A program made the position numbers and the translations under genes. 39,222 nucleotides of DNA from contig MHMS01000023.1 of the NCBI GenBank assembly GCA_001821615.1, forward strand, positions 1,183 to 40,404, written 5' to 3'. The number at the start of each line of letters is the position of its first letter. Within the stretch, counting starts at the first letter, position 1. The notes under the pieces are model-generated. The model saw only the letters and a list, made by a program, of their open reading frames with translations. It searched no databases and was not told the origin of the DNA. Below are positions 1 through 8,225 of this stretch, piece after piece. This DNA comes from Candidatus Niyogibacteria bacterium RIFCSPLOWO2_12_FULL_41_13. GTDB lineage: Bacteria > Patescibacteriota > Minisyncoccia > 2-12-FULL-41-13.

Positions 1-36
1 CTACGGCGGACAAGCAAGTTTTTCTTCGGCGGCAAA

Positions 37-234
37 TTATAATTTTTCTTTGCATTGTGGACAATCGAAATCTAGTGGCCGTAAAGGATTTGCTTCGCTG
101 TCGGTATTAATAATTGAATTTTCTAAATGCATGATGCCATGTAATTTACACTTTTTACATTCAAAAATCAATTCTTTTGAAGTATTCAGGGGTGTAATAT
201 TTATAGGTTTTATCATTTTATTATTTTTTCCCAT
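37..234 (-). CDS. hypothetical small zinc-ribbon-like protein (CxxC...CPQC)
   Basis: ORF track 37..387; a start at MGKNNKM/MIKPIN gives about 65 aa with ECKKC and CPQC motifs, directly downstream of the 221..718 gene. Confidence 0.45.
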   Translation of the reverse strand: MGKNNKMIKPINITPLNTSKELIFECKKCKLHGIMHLENSIINTDSEANPLRPLDFDCPQCKEKL

Positions 235-718
235 AAATATTAGGGTTGTATGCTCTTGCCATTTGATCATATAAACTTGTAGCTTCTTTATCCAATCTTT
301 CCCAAGAGCTAACTTCAGTTTGATACTGCTGTCGTGTATAAGTTCTATCCCCCAAAGTCTTTTTGTGCAGCTTTTCAATGATACCAATCAAACACACAAT
401 CGCTTCTATTATTTTTTTAGTGTAGCTTAAGCTTGTAGAAAGAAAGCTTTTATCATTTTCAGTAATAACATCCGCTGCAGCAAGACCGGTTCTTTTAAGT
501 CTGCTCATTTCAACTATTAGGTGTGATTTTATATCCTGCAATTCTACTAATAAAGCTTGATAATCTATTTTTTCAAAAAGACCGGGAATCGGCAGAATTC
601 TTCTGAGAGAAAATTTAAAAAGGTTTCTGTGCACATCCAAATATCTTGTTGTTACATTTTCTAACGAAATAGCTATGGATGATTTTAATTCCGGCTTTAG
701 TGGTAAAAAATTATTCAT
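221..718 (-). CDS. hypothetical protein
   Basis: 165-aa ORF (MNNFLPLKPEL...); no family recognised. Confidence 0.5.
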   Translation of the reverse strand: MNNFLPLKPELKSSIAISLENVTTRYLDVHRNLFKFSLRRILPIPGLFEKIDYQALLVELQDIKSHLIVEMSRLKRTGLAAADVITENDKSFLSTSLSYTKKIIEAIVCLIGIIEKLHKKTLGDRTYTRQQYQTEVSSWERLDKEATSLYDQMARAYNPNIYGKK

Positions 719-865
719 ATAAGATGCTGTTTATTGGCTATAATGTAAGGCGATTTATTTCTTGATCAAATTTATTAATTATCGTCTTTTTTATTTTTTT
801 CCCCCAAACGAAACCGCCAATTCGTTTTTGCCCCGAAAATTGAATACAAATTGAAATTTTCTACG

Positions 866-940
866 TGGTGCCTGGGGAGAGAATCGAACTCACGACCCTT
901 TCTTTTTCAGAGAAATGCTCTACCACTGAGCTACCCAGGC
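866..940 (-). tRNA. tRNA-Phe (GAA), CCA encoded
   Basis: Minus-strand cloverleaf GCCTGGG-TA-GCTC..GCA-TTTCT-CTGAAAA-AGAAA-...-GTGAG-TTCGATT-CTCTC-CCCAGGC-ACCA. Confidence 0.95.
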
Positions 941-950
941 GTTATAAAAC

Positions 951-985
951 TAGAAAATAGAATCTAGAATTTAGAATATAGAATC
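951..985. repeat. degenerate heptamer tract (tagaatc)n, 5 units
   Basis: tagaaaa tagaatc tagaatt tagaata tagaatc. Confidence 0.85.
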
Positions 986-1359
986 AGGACTTAGTTTTCA
1001 AGATGTATGTTAAAATTACGCCGGAAAATAAAGCGCCGGTTAAATCAAAAAATAAGTCGCTCATTGTGTCTATAAGTCCGGCTTGGGCGCGCCATCCGAT
1101 TAAATTTTCTTTGATGAACGCGTAATCTAATCCGAACTCCATAAATTCCCACAAAACTCCAATTAGAGCTGCAAAACTTACGCCGGCGATTAAAAAAATA
1201 AATCTTGTACAGGCGGGTTTATCCAGTTTGCGCGAGTATTCAAAAAACCAAAAATAAAAAACAAAAACCCACGCTCCGCCGAAAAAATGTAAAACGCTGT
1301 CAAGATTTTGATATTTTAAATAATAAGAAAAAAAGAATAATTTTTTCGGCTTTCAGCAT
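984..1359 (-). pseudogene. frameshifted small membrane protein (N-term MLKAEKIILF.. then ..YQNLDSVLHFFGGAWVFVFYFWFFEYS...ILTYILKTKS)
   Basis: Manual translation: an open minus frame ending with TGA at 986..984 has no ATG at its N-terminus; ATG 1359..1357 lies one frame off, and removing one T from a 7-T run (about 1328-1334) joins the frames. Confidence 0.6.
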
Positions 1360-1377
1360 TTTTTACAATAACAAAGA

Positions 1378-1556
1378 GAACTCGGTTTTAGCTTCTAGCT
1401 TTATGAAAAATTGGAGTCCGCAGCCCCGGGTCTAAACCCAATATTACTCACTCCGTCCTCTTTACCGTCAAATATTTTCAACAGTAAAGAGGACGGAGAT
1501 CGGCATTAGGACCCCTTCAATAAAACCTTTGATCTGGAAGCTTAAATACCGAGTTC
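1378..1556 (-). ncRNA. ssrS: putative 6S-like (SsrS) RNA
   Basis: About 179 nt. Closing stem GAACTCGGT..AGCTTC/GAAGCT..ACCGAGTTC, 17-bp apical stem 1451-1467/1482-1498, inner pairing GGGGTCC/GGACTCC, small GGGTTTAGACCC hairpin followed by GGGGCTGCGG on the 3' side of the central bubble, and TATAAT just upstream (minus strand). Confidence 0.55.
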
Positions 1557-1563
1557 CCATTTT

Positions 1564-1569
1564 ATTATA
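1564..1569 (-). promoter_or_regulatory. candidate -10 box (TATAAT) of the 6S-like RNA
   Basis: Perfect TATAAT on the minus strand about 7 nt before the G at the start of the closing stem; no convincing -35. Confidence 0.5.
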
Positions 1570-1654
1570 CCAAAAATAAAGTCAAATATAAATAGGTTTG
1601 AGTTATTTTTTTTGCCTTGTTAATATGTAAAAATCAAGAAGAATAAAAATAAAT

Positions 1655-2257
1655 ATGAGCGCGCGCAAATATCATCTTAAACAAGAAAGAACGGTCCTTT
1701 TGATAAAGCCGGACGGAGTTAAAAGAGGGCTTATCGGCGAAATTATTTCCAGAATTGAAAAAAGAGGGCTTAAAATCATCGCGCTTTCAATGATTAAGCC
1801 GGAAAGAAGGCAAATTAACGAGCATTATCCGAAAGATGCCGTTTGGATTAAGCGGCTCGGAGAAAAATCGCTTGCCACTTACGCGAAATACGGTCTTGAG
1901 CCGCTTAAAGAAATAGGGACTGATAATCCAATGAAAATCGGCAAGCGAGTAAGAGAATGGATTTTGGATTTTATGATTTCCGGCCCGCTCGTGAAAATCG
2001 TTGTGGAAGGCGTTCACTCCGTTGATATGGTCAGGAAATTGGTTGGAAATTCAATCCCGGCTCTTGCTGAAATGGGCACGATTAGGGGCGATTTTTCGGT
2101 TGATTCAACCGCTCTTGCCAATAAAAATAAAAGAGCGGTTCATAATCTTATTCACGCTTCTGAAACTCCGGAAGAAGCGAGGCACGAATTGGAATTTTGG
2201 TTTTCTCGCGAGGAAATTCACGACTATAAAAGGGCGGAGGAAGACACGATGTTTTGA
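1655..2257 (+). CDS. ndk: nucleoside diphosphate kinase (long form with internal insertion)
   Basis: ERTVLLIKPDGVKRGLIGEII.., GPLVKIVVEG, VRKLVGNSIPALAEMGTIRGDFS, NLIHASETPEEA. Confidence 0.93.
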   Translation: MSARKYHLKQERTVLLIKPDGVKRGLIGEIISRIEKRGLKIIALSMIKPERRQINEHYPKDAVWIKRLGEKSLATYAKYGLEPLKEIGTDNPMKIGKRVREWILDFMISGPLVKIVVEGVHSVDMVRKLVGNSIPALAEMGTIRGDFSVDSTALANKNKRAVHNLIHASETPEEARHELEFWFSREEIHDYKRAEEDTMF

Positions 2258-2276
2258 AATTATAGTTTCTAAAACT

Positions 2277-3284
2277 ATGTTAAACGACGAACCCAAGGAA
2301 CAGCAAAACGACACTTCTTTGGACGCGGTTTTAAGGCCAAATTCCTGGGGCAATTATATCGGCCAGGAAACAATCAAGAAAAATTTGTCTATTTTGATTC
2401 GGGCCTCGCGGGAAAGAGAAGAGCCGGTGGAGCATCTTCTTTTTTACGGGCCCTCGGGGCTCGGTAAAACCACCCTCGCTTATTTAGTGGCGAAAGAAAT
2501 GGGAGTGTCAATGAAAATCACTTCCGGTCCGGCGATTGAACGGGCCGGAGACCTGGCTTCCATTTTGACCAATTTGATGCCGGGCGAAATTCTTTTTATT
2601 GACGAGATTCATCGGCTCAATAAAATGATTGAAGAAATCCTTTATCCGGCGATGGAAAATCGCCAGCTGGACATTATCATCGGCAAGGGGCCCGGGGCGA
2701 GGTCCATTCAAATTGACCTTCCGCCTTTTTCTCTCATTGCCGCAACCACCAGAATTTCTCTTCTTTCTTCGCCTTTGAGGGCGCGTTTTTCCGGAGGAAT
2801 CTTTAAGCTTGATTATTACATACCCGAAGAAATCAAAAAAATTATTTTGAATTCGGCGAAAATTTTAAAAATACCGGTGGACGAAGACGCGGCTTTATTT
2901 TTGGCCGAGCGAAGCAGATTTACGCCGAGGGTGGCAAATAGGCTTTTAAAAAGAGCCCGCGATTACGCTCAAATCCACCGCTATGAAAAAATCAATTTGG
3001 AGGTCGTCCAGAAAACCTTGGAACTTCTTCAGATTGACGAACACGGCCTGGAAGAACACGACAGAAAAATTCTTGAATCAATTGTTTTGAAGTTTAACGG
3101 CGGACCGGTGGGAGTGCAGACTTTGGCCGCGGCCGCCTCCGAAGAAATCGGGACGATTGAAGATGTCTATGAGCCGTATTTGTTGCGGCTCGGTTTTCTT
3201 GAAAAAACGCCAAGAGGGCGGAAAGCCACGGAAAAAGCGTTTGGATTATTCGGCAAAAAATTGCCCCAGCAAAAATTAGTTTGA
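2277..3284 (+). CDS. ruvB: Holliday junction DNA helicase RuvB
   Basis: LRPNSWGNYIGQETIKKNL, GPSGLGKTTLA, FIDEIHRLN, PAMENRQLDIIIGKGP, RGRKATEKAF; ATG at 2277 in the 2001..3284 ORF. Confidence 0.96.
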   Translation: MLNDEPKEQQNDTSLDAVLRPNSWGNYIGQETIKKNLSILIRASREREEPVEHLLFYGPSGLGKTTLAYLVAKEMGVSMKITSGPAIERAGDLASILTNLMPGEILFIDEIHRLNKMIEEILYPAMENRQLDIIIGKGPGARSIQIDLPPFSLIAATTRISLLSSPLRARFSGGIFKLDYYIPEEIKKIILNSAKILKIPVDEDAALFLAERSRFTPRVANRLLKRARDYAQIHRYEKINLEVVQKTLELLQIDEHGLEEHDRKILESIVLKFNGGPVGVQTLAAAASEEIGTIEDVYEPYLLRLGFLEKTPRGRKATEKAFGLFGKKLPQQKLV

Positions 3285-3290
3285 CGCAAA

Positions 3291-3536
3291 ATGATTATCG
3301 CCGTTATCTTTAACACCCTGATTTTAATCGTCTACGCGAGCTTGGTTTTGGCGATTTTATATCATTACCGCAAATACAGCTTGCTCGGCGATCGCTATCG
3401 CTGGGTCGTCAATATCTTTTTGATGACAACGATAATTTTGTTTGTTTTGTCTTATTTGATAATTATCTTTTTTATAGATTGGGAGAGCTTGAAGCCGGAA
3501 AATTTAAGAGAGCAAAATTTCTTTCGTATTTTTTAG
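3291..3536 (+). CDS. small two-TM membrane protein
   Basis: 81-aa hydrophobic ORF directly after ruvB. Confidence 0.6.
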   Translation: MIIAVIFNTLILIVYASLVLAILYHYRKYSLLGDRYRWVVNIFLMTTIILFVLSYLIIIFFIDWESLKPENLREQNFFRIF

Positions 3537-4643
3537 CATTTTTTCAAAGCCGAATTCTTCCATAATTTTTTTGTGAAGATTTAAACCAAATTCTTTTCTT
3601 AATTTTTCGTCATTTATTAAGTTTCCGAGCGCTTCAGCGATTGCCTCGGGATTTTTCGGTTCAACCAATAAGCCGGTTTTTCGGTCCTCAATAATTTCCG
3701 GAATTCCGCCGACTTTCGCGGCCACAACCGCTACCGCCGCCAAACCGGCCTCCAGCAAAACATAGGGGAGCCCTTCTTTTATTGAAGGAAGAACGAAAAT
3801 ATCAAACGCTTTGAGATAAGAAACGGCCTCGGGAATGAATTCATGAAGATAGACATTGCCGAATCCGTATTTTTTGACGGCTTTACGCATTAATTCTTTG
3901 TCCGGATTCTCGCCACTGCCGATTAAAACAACATCAATTTTTTTTTCTTTTATTTTGTCTAACGCTTCAAAAAGGTAAATTAATCCTTTGTTTTTCGTCC
4001 ATTCGGCAATCGCGCCGATAACCAAAGGAGAAGTTTTGTTGAGAAGCTTTTTTTGAGCTTCGTCTCGGGAAAGAAAAGAAACGGGTTTAACGCCATTATG
4101 AATGACAATAAGTTTATCGGATGGAGCAATTTTATTTTCAACAGCCAAATTATAATCATTTTGAGAAACAACGATAATTTTGTCGTAAAACCAGCAGGTG
4201 ATTTTAGTAAATAATTTTATGAGAAAAATTTGCCATCGTGGTCTGTTTTCAGCGAAAGCCCAGCCGTGAGCGGTGAAAAAACATTTGACATTTGACAATT
4301 GACGGTTGCCAATTTTATAAAACCAGAAGGCGAGACCGGTAACGCCGCCGGCTTTTGAGGAATTAACTTGAATGATATCGGGTTTAAATTCCCGCAAAAC
4401 AGAAAGAATCTCAAAGAAAGAAAAAACATCGGAGAAAAAGGCGATGTTTCTTTGAAAATGCGGAATTTGGTAAAGTTTTATTTTTTCTTGTTCCAGTTTT
4501 TGCCAGAGCAGTTCTTTGCCGCCCATTGACATCGCGATTTCAAATTCTTCTTTCGGCAGATTCGTTGCCAAATCAAAAACATATTTTCCCGCCCCGGCCC
4601 AGACGGATTTGGTGATGATAAAGAGAAGGCGAGTTTTGTTCAT
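3504..4643 (-). CDS. glycosyltransferase family 4-like protein
   Basis: ITKSVWAGAGKYVFDLA..., HGWAFAENRP, VSQND, HNGV, GAIAEWTKNKGL, PSIKEGLPYVLLEAG. Confidence 0.92.
   Translation of the reverse strand: MNKTRLLFIITKSVWAGAGKYVFDLATNLPKEEFEIAMSMGGKELLWQKLEQEKIKLYQIPHFQRNIAFFSDVFSFFEILSVLREFKPDIIQVNSSKAGGVTGLAFWFYKIGNRQLSNVKCFFTAHGWAFAENRPRWQIFLIKLFTKITCWFYDKIIVVSQNDYNLAVENKIAPSDKLIVIHNGVKPVSFLSRDEAQKKLLNKTSPLVIGAIAEWTKNKGLIYLFEALDKIKEKKIDVVLIGSGENPDKELMRKAVKKYGFGNVYLHEFIPEAVSYLKAFDIFVLPSIKEGLPYVLLEAGLAAVAVVAAKVGGIPEIIEDRKTGLLVEPKNPEAIAEALGNLINDEKLRKEFGLNLHKKIMEEFGFEKMLKNTKEILLS
4282..4309. repeat. in-frame heptamer tract (tgtcaaa-type) inside the GT4 gene
   Basis: catttga catttga caattga cggttgc; encodes RQLSNVKC. 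Confidence 0.75.
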
Positions 4644-4646
4644 TTA

Positions 4647-4717
4647 TGCGGATACCGGGAATTGAACCCGGATCTTTTCCTTGGCAAGGAAATATTCTGC
4701 CGTTAAACCATATCCGC
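4647..4717 (-). tRNA. tRNA-Gly (GCC)
   Basis: GCGGATA..TTTCC-TTGCCAA-GGAAA..CCGGGTTCAATTCCCGGTATCCGC A. Confidence 0.93.
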
Positions 4718-4735
4718 TTAATTTAAATATAAAAA

Positions 4736-4779
4736 ATCAAACATCAAAAATCAAATTGGAAATTAGAAATTAGAAATTC
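4736..4779. repeat. heptamer tracts (atcaaaa)n and (aattaga)n
   Basis: atcaaac atcaaaa atcaaat ... aattaga aattaga aatt. Confidence 0.8.
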
Positions 4780-4790
4780 TATAATAAGAT

Positions 4791-5543
4791 ATGTTTTCCT
4801 GGCGGGTAAAAAAACAGCTTTTTTATTTCGGCATTTTCGCGGCGATTGTTTTTATTGTTGTTTTCGGTTTGATTTCATTGCTTCGGTCCTCTCCAACCTG
4901 TTTTGACAAAAAGCAAAATCAGGGCGAACAAGGGATTGATTGCGGCGGGCCGTGCCAATCCTGCGTTTTTAGCGCGAAAGAGCCGATTGTTTTGTGGTCC
5001 CGGCTTTTTGAAACCGCTCAAAAGGGATTTTACGACGCCGCCGCCCTGATTGAAAATCCCAATCCAAATTTTAAAATTTCGTCTTTTAAATATCGTTTTA
5101 AGCTTTACGACGAGCAAAACATTTTGGTCGCGCTCAAAGAGGGAGAAAATTTTTTATCCTCCGGCGACAAGTTGCTGATTCTTGAAAGGGGATTGCGAGC
5201 GGGCGAAAGAACGCCTAAGCGCGCCGGCTTTGAAATAATTTCAAAAATTTTTGAATCGGGCCAAAAACAAGAAATCCCCGTTAAAATCATTGACAAAAAA
5301 TTTTCAAAACAATTGTTTCCGGAGGTGAAAATAATTTTGGAAAATACGAGTCTTTTCCCGGTTGAAAACATCGCGCTTCAAATCGCTTTGCTTGACGAAA
5401 GCGGCAATGTTTATCAGGTTCACAAAACAAAAATTGACAAAATAGAGGGCGAGGCGCGAAAATCCGTTGTTTTAACCTGGCCGTTTGATTTTAAAGAGCC
5501 GCAGAACATTGAAGTTTATTTCCAGCAAATTCCCCGGATATGA
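4791..5543 (+). CDS. hypothetical membrane-anchored protein with CxGGxCxxC-type motif
   Basis: N-terminal TM followed by SSPTCFDKKQNQGEQGIDCGGPCQSC. Confidence 0.7.
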   Translation: MFSWRVKKQLFYFGIFAAIVFIVVFGLISLLRSSPTCFDKKQNQGEQGIDCGGPCQSCVFSAKEPIVLWSRLFETAQKGFYDAAALIENPNPNFKISSFKYRFKLYDEQNILVALKEGENFLSSGDKLLILERGLRAGERTPKRAGFEIISKIFESGQKQEIPVKIIDKKFSKQLFPEVKIILENTSLFPVENIALQIALLDESGNVYQVHKTKIDKIEGEARKSVVLTWPFDFKEPQNIEVYFQQIPRI

Positions 5544-6628
5544 ATTATTTTTTGAGGATAATCCGGGAAACAGACTGGTTTTTATTTTTTTTCATCGCGC
5601 CTCTTTTGGTTCTCGGCTTGCTGATAATTAAATCTTTCGGCTTCGGGGCGGATTATTTTTTCCCGCGCCAGTTGGTTTGGATTTTCATTTCAATTTTTGT
5701 TTTTTTCGTTTTTTCGCGGATTGATTGGCGAATTTTTAAAAACAGTCTTTTAATCTCCGTTATTTATTTATTCGGCGTTTTAAGTTTGGCCTTGCTTTTG
5801 CTCTCGGGCGGAGGAGGGAAAATAGAAAGCTGGTTTAGATTTTATTCTTTTTCAATTCAGCCGTCCGAACCGATGAAAATAATTTTAATTCTGATTTTGG
5901 CGCAATACTTTTCAAAACGCCACATAGAAATTTCTCATTTCAAGCACATTATTGTTTCCGGCATTTACGCTCTTCTACCGATATCTTTGGTTTTTTTTCA
6001 GCCGGACCTGGGTTCCGCGATTATTTTCGTTTTAATCTGGTTCGGGCTTATTCTTTCTTCGGAAATTTCAAAAAAACATCTGCTTTTGCTGTTTTTGGTT
6101 TTTATTCTGGTTGCCGGTTTGGGCTGGTCGTTCCTGCTCGCTCCTTACCAGAAAGCGAGGATTTTTTCATTTTTAGACCCTTATTTTGACCCGATGGGCA
6201 GAAGTTACCAAGCGTATCAATCAATGCTCGCTGTGGGCTCCGGAGGGCTTTGGGGCAAGGGAATTGGACAAGGCGTCCAGACAAGATTGGAGTTTTTGCC
6301 TGAATACCAGACTGATTTTATGTTTGCCGCGCTTTCCGAAGAATTAGGGCTGGTCGGCGTTTTTTTTGTTTTGCTTCTTTTTATATTGATTATTTGGGAA
6401 ATCTTATCTTTGGCGAGAACGGGAGAGAGCAATTTTGAGCGGTTTTTCGCCTTGGGATTTTGCTTTTTTTTAATGGGGCACATTTTCATCCATATCGGGT
6501 CAAACATCGGCCTTTTTCCAATCACCGGCCTTCCTCTGCCGTTTTTAAGCTACGGCGGGTCGCACTTGGTTTCTGTTTTTGCCGGTCTGGGAATCTGGCA
6601 GGGAATGAGAAGATACAGCTTACACTAA
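5540..6628 (+). CDS. rodA: RodA/FtsW/SpoVE (SEDS) family protein
   Basis: Multiple TMs; QPSEPMKIILILILAQYF, GKGIGQGVQTRLEFLPEYQTDFMFAALSEELG, GLPLPFLSYGGS. Confidence 0.93.
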   Translation: MNYFLRIIRETDWFLFFFIAPLLVLGLLIIKSFGFGADYFFPRQLVWIFISIFVFFVFSRIDWRIFKNSLLISVIYLFGVLSLALLLLSGGGGKIESWFRFYSFSIQPSEPMKIILILILAQYFSKRHIEISHFKHIIVSGIYALLPISLVFFQPDLGSAIIFVLIWFGLILSSEISKKHLLLLFLVFILVAGLGWSFLLAPYQKARIFSFLDPYFDPMGRSYQAYQSMLAVGSGGLWGKGIGQGVQTRLEFLPEYQTDFMFAALSEELGLVGVFFVLLLFILIIWEILSLARTGESNFERFFALGFCFFLMGHIFIHIGSNIGLFPITGLPLPFLSYGGSHLVSVFAGLGIWQGMRRYSLH

Positions 6629-6752
6629 ATTTCTAATTTCTAATGTCTAATCAAATCTCAATAATAAATGACCAATGACCAAAAATCAAACATTAGACAT
6701 TTAAGGCATTGGATATTGATTAGAAATTAGGTCAATTAGGTATTAGAAATTT
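6629..6752. repeat. paired, inverted heptamer tracts (ctaattt / attagaa) between convergent genes
   Basis: ctaattt ctaattt ctaatgt ctaatca... and ...attgattagaaattaggtcaattaggtattagaaatt, roughly inverse complements. Confidence 0.75.
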
Positions 6753-6755
6753 TAT

Positions 6756-7724
6756 TTATACGGTGAATTCTCGGAGATAATTTTTTTCTTCCGGTTCGTT
6801 GTCAAAATTCGCGAGGTCGTGGTCAAGCGGCGCGAAACTTTTGATGGCGAGTTGCGTTTCCATCAGAAGAGGACCTTCAATCGTTTCTCCGGCGTTGGTT
6901 ATTTTCTGAAGGAAGCCCTGCAGTTCTTCTTCCGAGAAAAAATCAAAAGAAACGCGGCCTCCTTCTTCGCCCCTTCTTTCAATGCTTACTCTCGCTCCTA
7001 AAACCTGCTTTAATTTTTCTTCAATTGATTTGACATAAGGGTCAATCTTGAATTCCTTTTTTCTTGCCCGATGGGAAGCGAGCCGGCGGCTGATAGATTC
7101 CGCTTCGCGGACGGACATCGGCCTCACAAGCATTGAATTGAAAAGATTTTCCTGCTCCAAGGGCTGGTCGGAAAGCATTAAGAGCGGCCTCGTGTGCCCT
7201 TCGTTTATTTTTTCCTCGGCAAGGGCGATTTGGATTTTTTCCGGAAGGTCTAAAATCCGCAGGCTGTTTGAAACATACGGCCTGCTTTTGCTGATTTTTT
7301 TCGCGAGGGAATCCAAAGTGTAGGAAAATTTTTCAAGAAGTTCTTTAAACGCTTTCGCCCTTTCAACGGGGTTTAAGTCTTCCCGTTGGATGTTTTCAAC
7401 CAGGGCAAGTTCAAGTTTTATTTTGTCGGCCGGTTCGTCGCGGATGATTATTGGGACCTGTTTTAATCCGACGAGCTTGGCGGCTCTAAGTCGCCTTTCG
7501 CCGGCGATAAGCTCGTATTCAACAATCGTTCCGGATTCAATTTCTTTTTCTTGACGAACAACCACTAATGGCTGTAAAATGCCGTATTGTTTGATTGAAT
7601 CGGCCAGTTCCTTAAGCTTGTTTTCGTCAAATTCTTTTCTTGGCTGGAAGGGGTTGGCTTTGATGTTTTCGGTTTCAACCCAGAAAATTGTTTGCTCTTT
7701 TTGCTGGACTTGCGGATGTCGCAT
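6756..7724 (-). CDS. parB: ParB/RepB/Spo0J family partition protein
   Basis: IKANPFQPRKEFDENKLKELADSIKQYGILQPLVV, ELIAGERRLRAAKLVGLKQVP, ENIQREDLNPVERAKAF. Confidence 0.95.
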   Translation of the reverse strand: MRHPQVQQKEQTIFWVETENIKANPFQPRKEFDENKLKELADSIKQYGILQPLVVVRQEKEIESGTIVEYELIAGERRLRAAKLVGLKQVPIIIRDEPADKIKLELALVENIQREDLNPVERAKAFKELLEKFSYTLDSLAKKISKSRPYVSNSLRILDLPEKIQIALAEEKINEGHTRPLLMLSDQPLEQENLFNSMLVRPMSVREAESISRRLASHRARKKEFKIDPYVKSIEEKLKQVLGARVSIERRGEEGGRVSFDFFSEEELQGFLQKITNAGETIEGPLLMETQLAIKSFAPLDHDLANFDNEPEEKNYLREFTV

Positions 7725-7778
7725 ATTTTATTTAAAAATAGAATAGCAAAAATTTTGCGGTTTGGCAATGATAATTTT

Positions 7779-7862
7779 GCCCGAGTGGCGGAACTGGGAT
7801 ACGCGTACGACTCAAAATCGTATGACCGCAAGGTCTTGTGGGTTCAACTCCCACCTCGGGCA
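7779..7862 (+). tRNA. tRNA-Leu (CAA)
   Basis: GCCCGAG..TACGA-CTCAAAA-TCGTA-long variable arm-GTGGGTTCAACTCCCACCTCGGGC A. Confidence 0.93.
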
Positions 7863-7914
7863 TAATTTTAATGAGAAAATGCGAAGTAATGCAGTATTTT
7901 CGAATATAAAATTA

Positions 7915-8046
7915 GCCCAAGGGGTGGGAGTTGAAAGTCGCAGGCGAGCGTGAGCGAGCCGAGACGGGGTCGCGAGTACTTAGTAAATTTCAAGCGAAGC
8001 GAAGAAATTTGCTTAGTAACTCGTGACCAACTCCCACCTCGGGCAT
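7915..8046. repeat. structured palindromic element carrying inverted and direct copies of the tRNA-Leu 3' end
   Basis: gcccaaggggtgggagttg (7915-7933) is the near-inverse of caactcccacctcgggcat (8028-8046), itself a direct copy of tRNA-Leu 7845-7863; inner hairpin cgagtacttagtaaatttc/gaaatttgcttagtaactcg. Confidence 0.7.
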
Positions 8047-8134
8047 TTGACATATTTTTTTGATTGGTCTGCCGAGTTAAAAACCCTATAATCCTTGTTT
8101 TTATGGGGATTTTTTAATTATTTGTTTTTAGGGC

Positions 8135-8163
8135 TTGACAACTGCGATTTTTTGATATAAAAT
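8135..8163 (+). promoter_or_regulatory. sigma70-like promoter upstream of the 8226 gene
   Basis: ttgaca (8135-8140), 15/17-nt spacer, tataaaat. Confidence 0.5.
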
Positions 8164-8225
8164 ATAAATGGATAATTTTAGGGAGGCTCTTTATTTTTTA
8201 GGCTTTTAAACCAAGGGAGGGCAAG

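Noticed and set aside
1205-1435. 76-aa plus-strand ORF
   Set aside because: Antisense to the frameshifted membrane gene and the 6S-like RNA; low-complexity Lys/Asn product
1378-1556. tmRNA, RNase P RNA or SRP RNA instead of 6S
   Set aside because: No tRNA-like domain or tag frame, no RNase P conserved cores, no SRP GGAAGC-type apical motif, and length fits 6S better
7915-8046. Integron attC site
   Set aside because: The arms read GTTG...CAAC in the wrong orientation for R''/R' core sites and there is no integron integrase or cassette array
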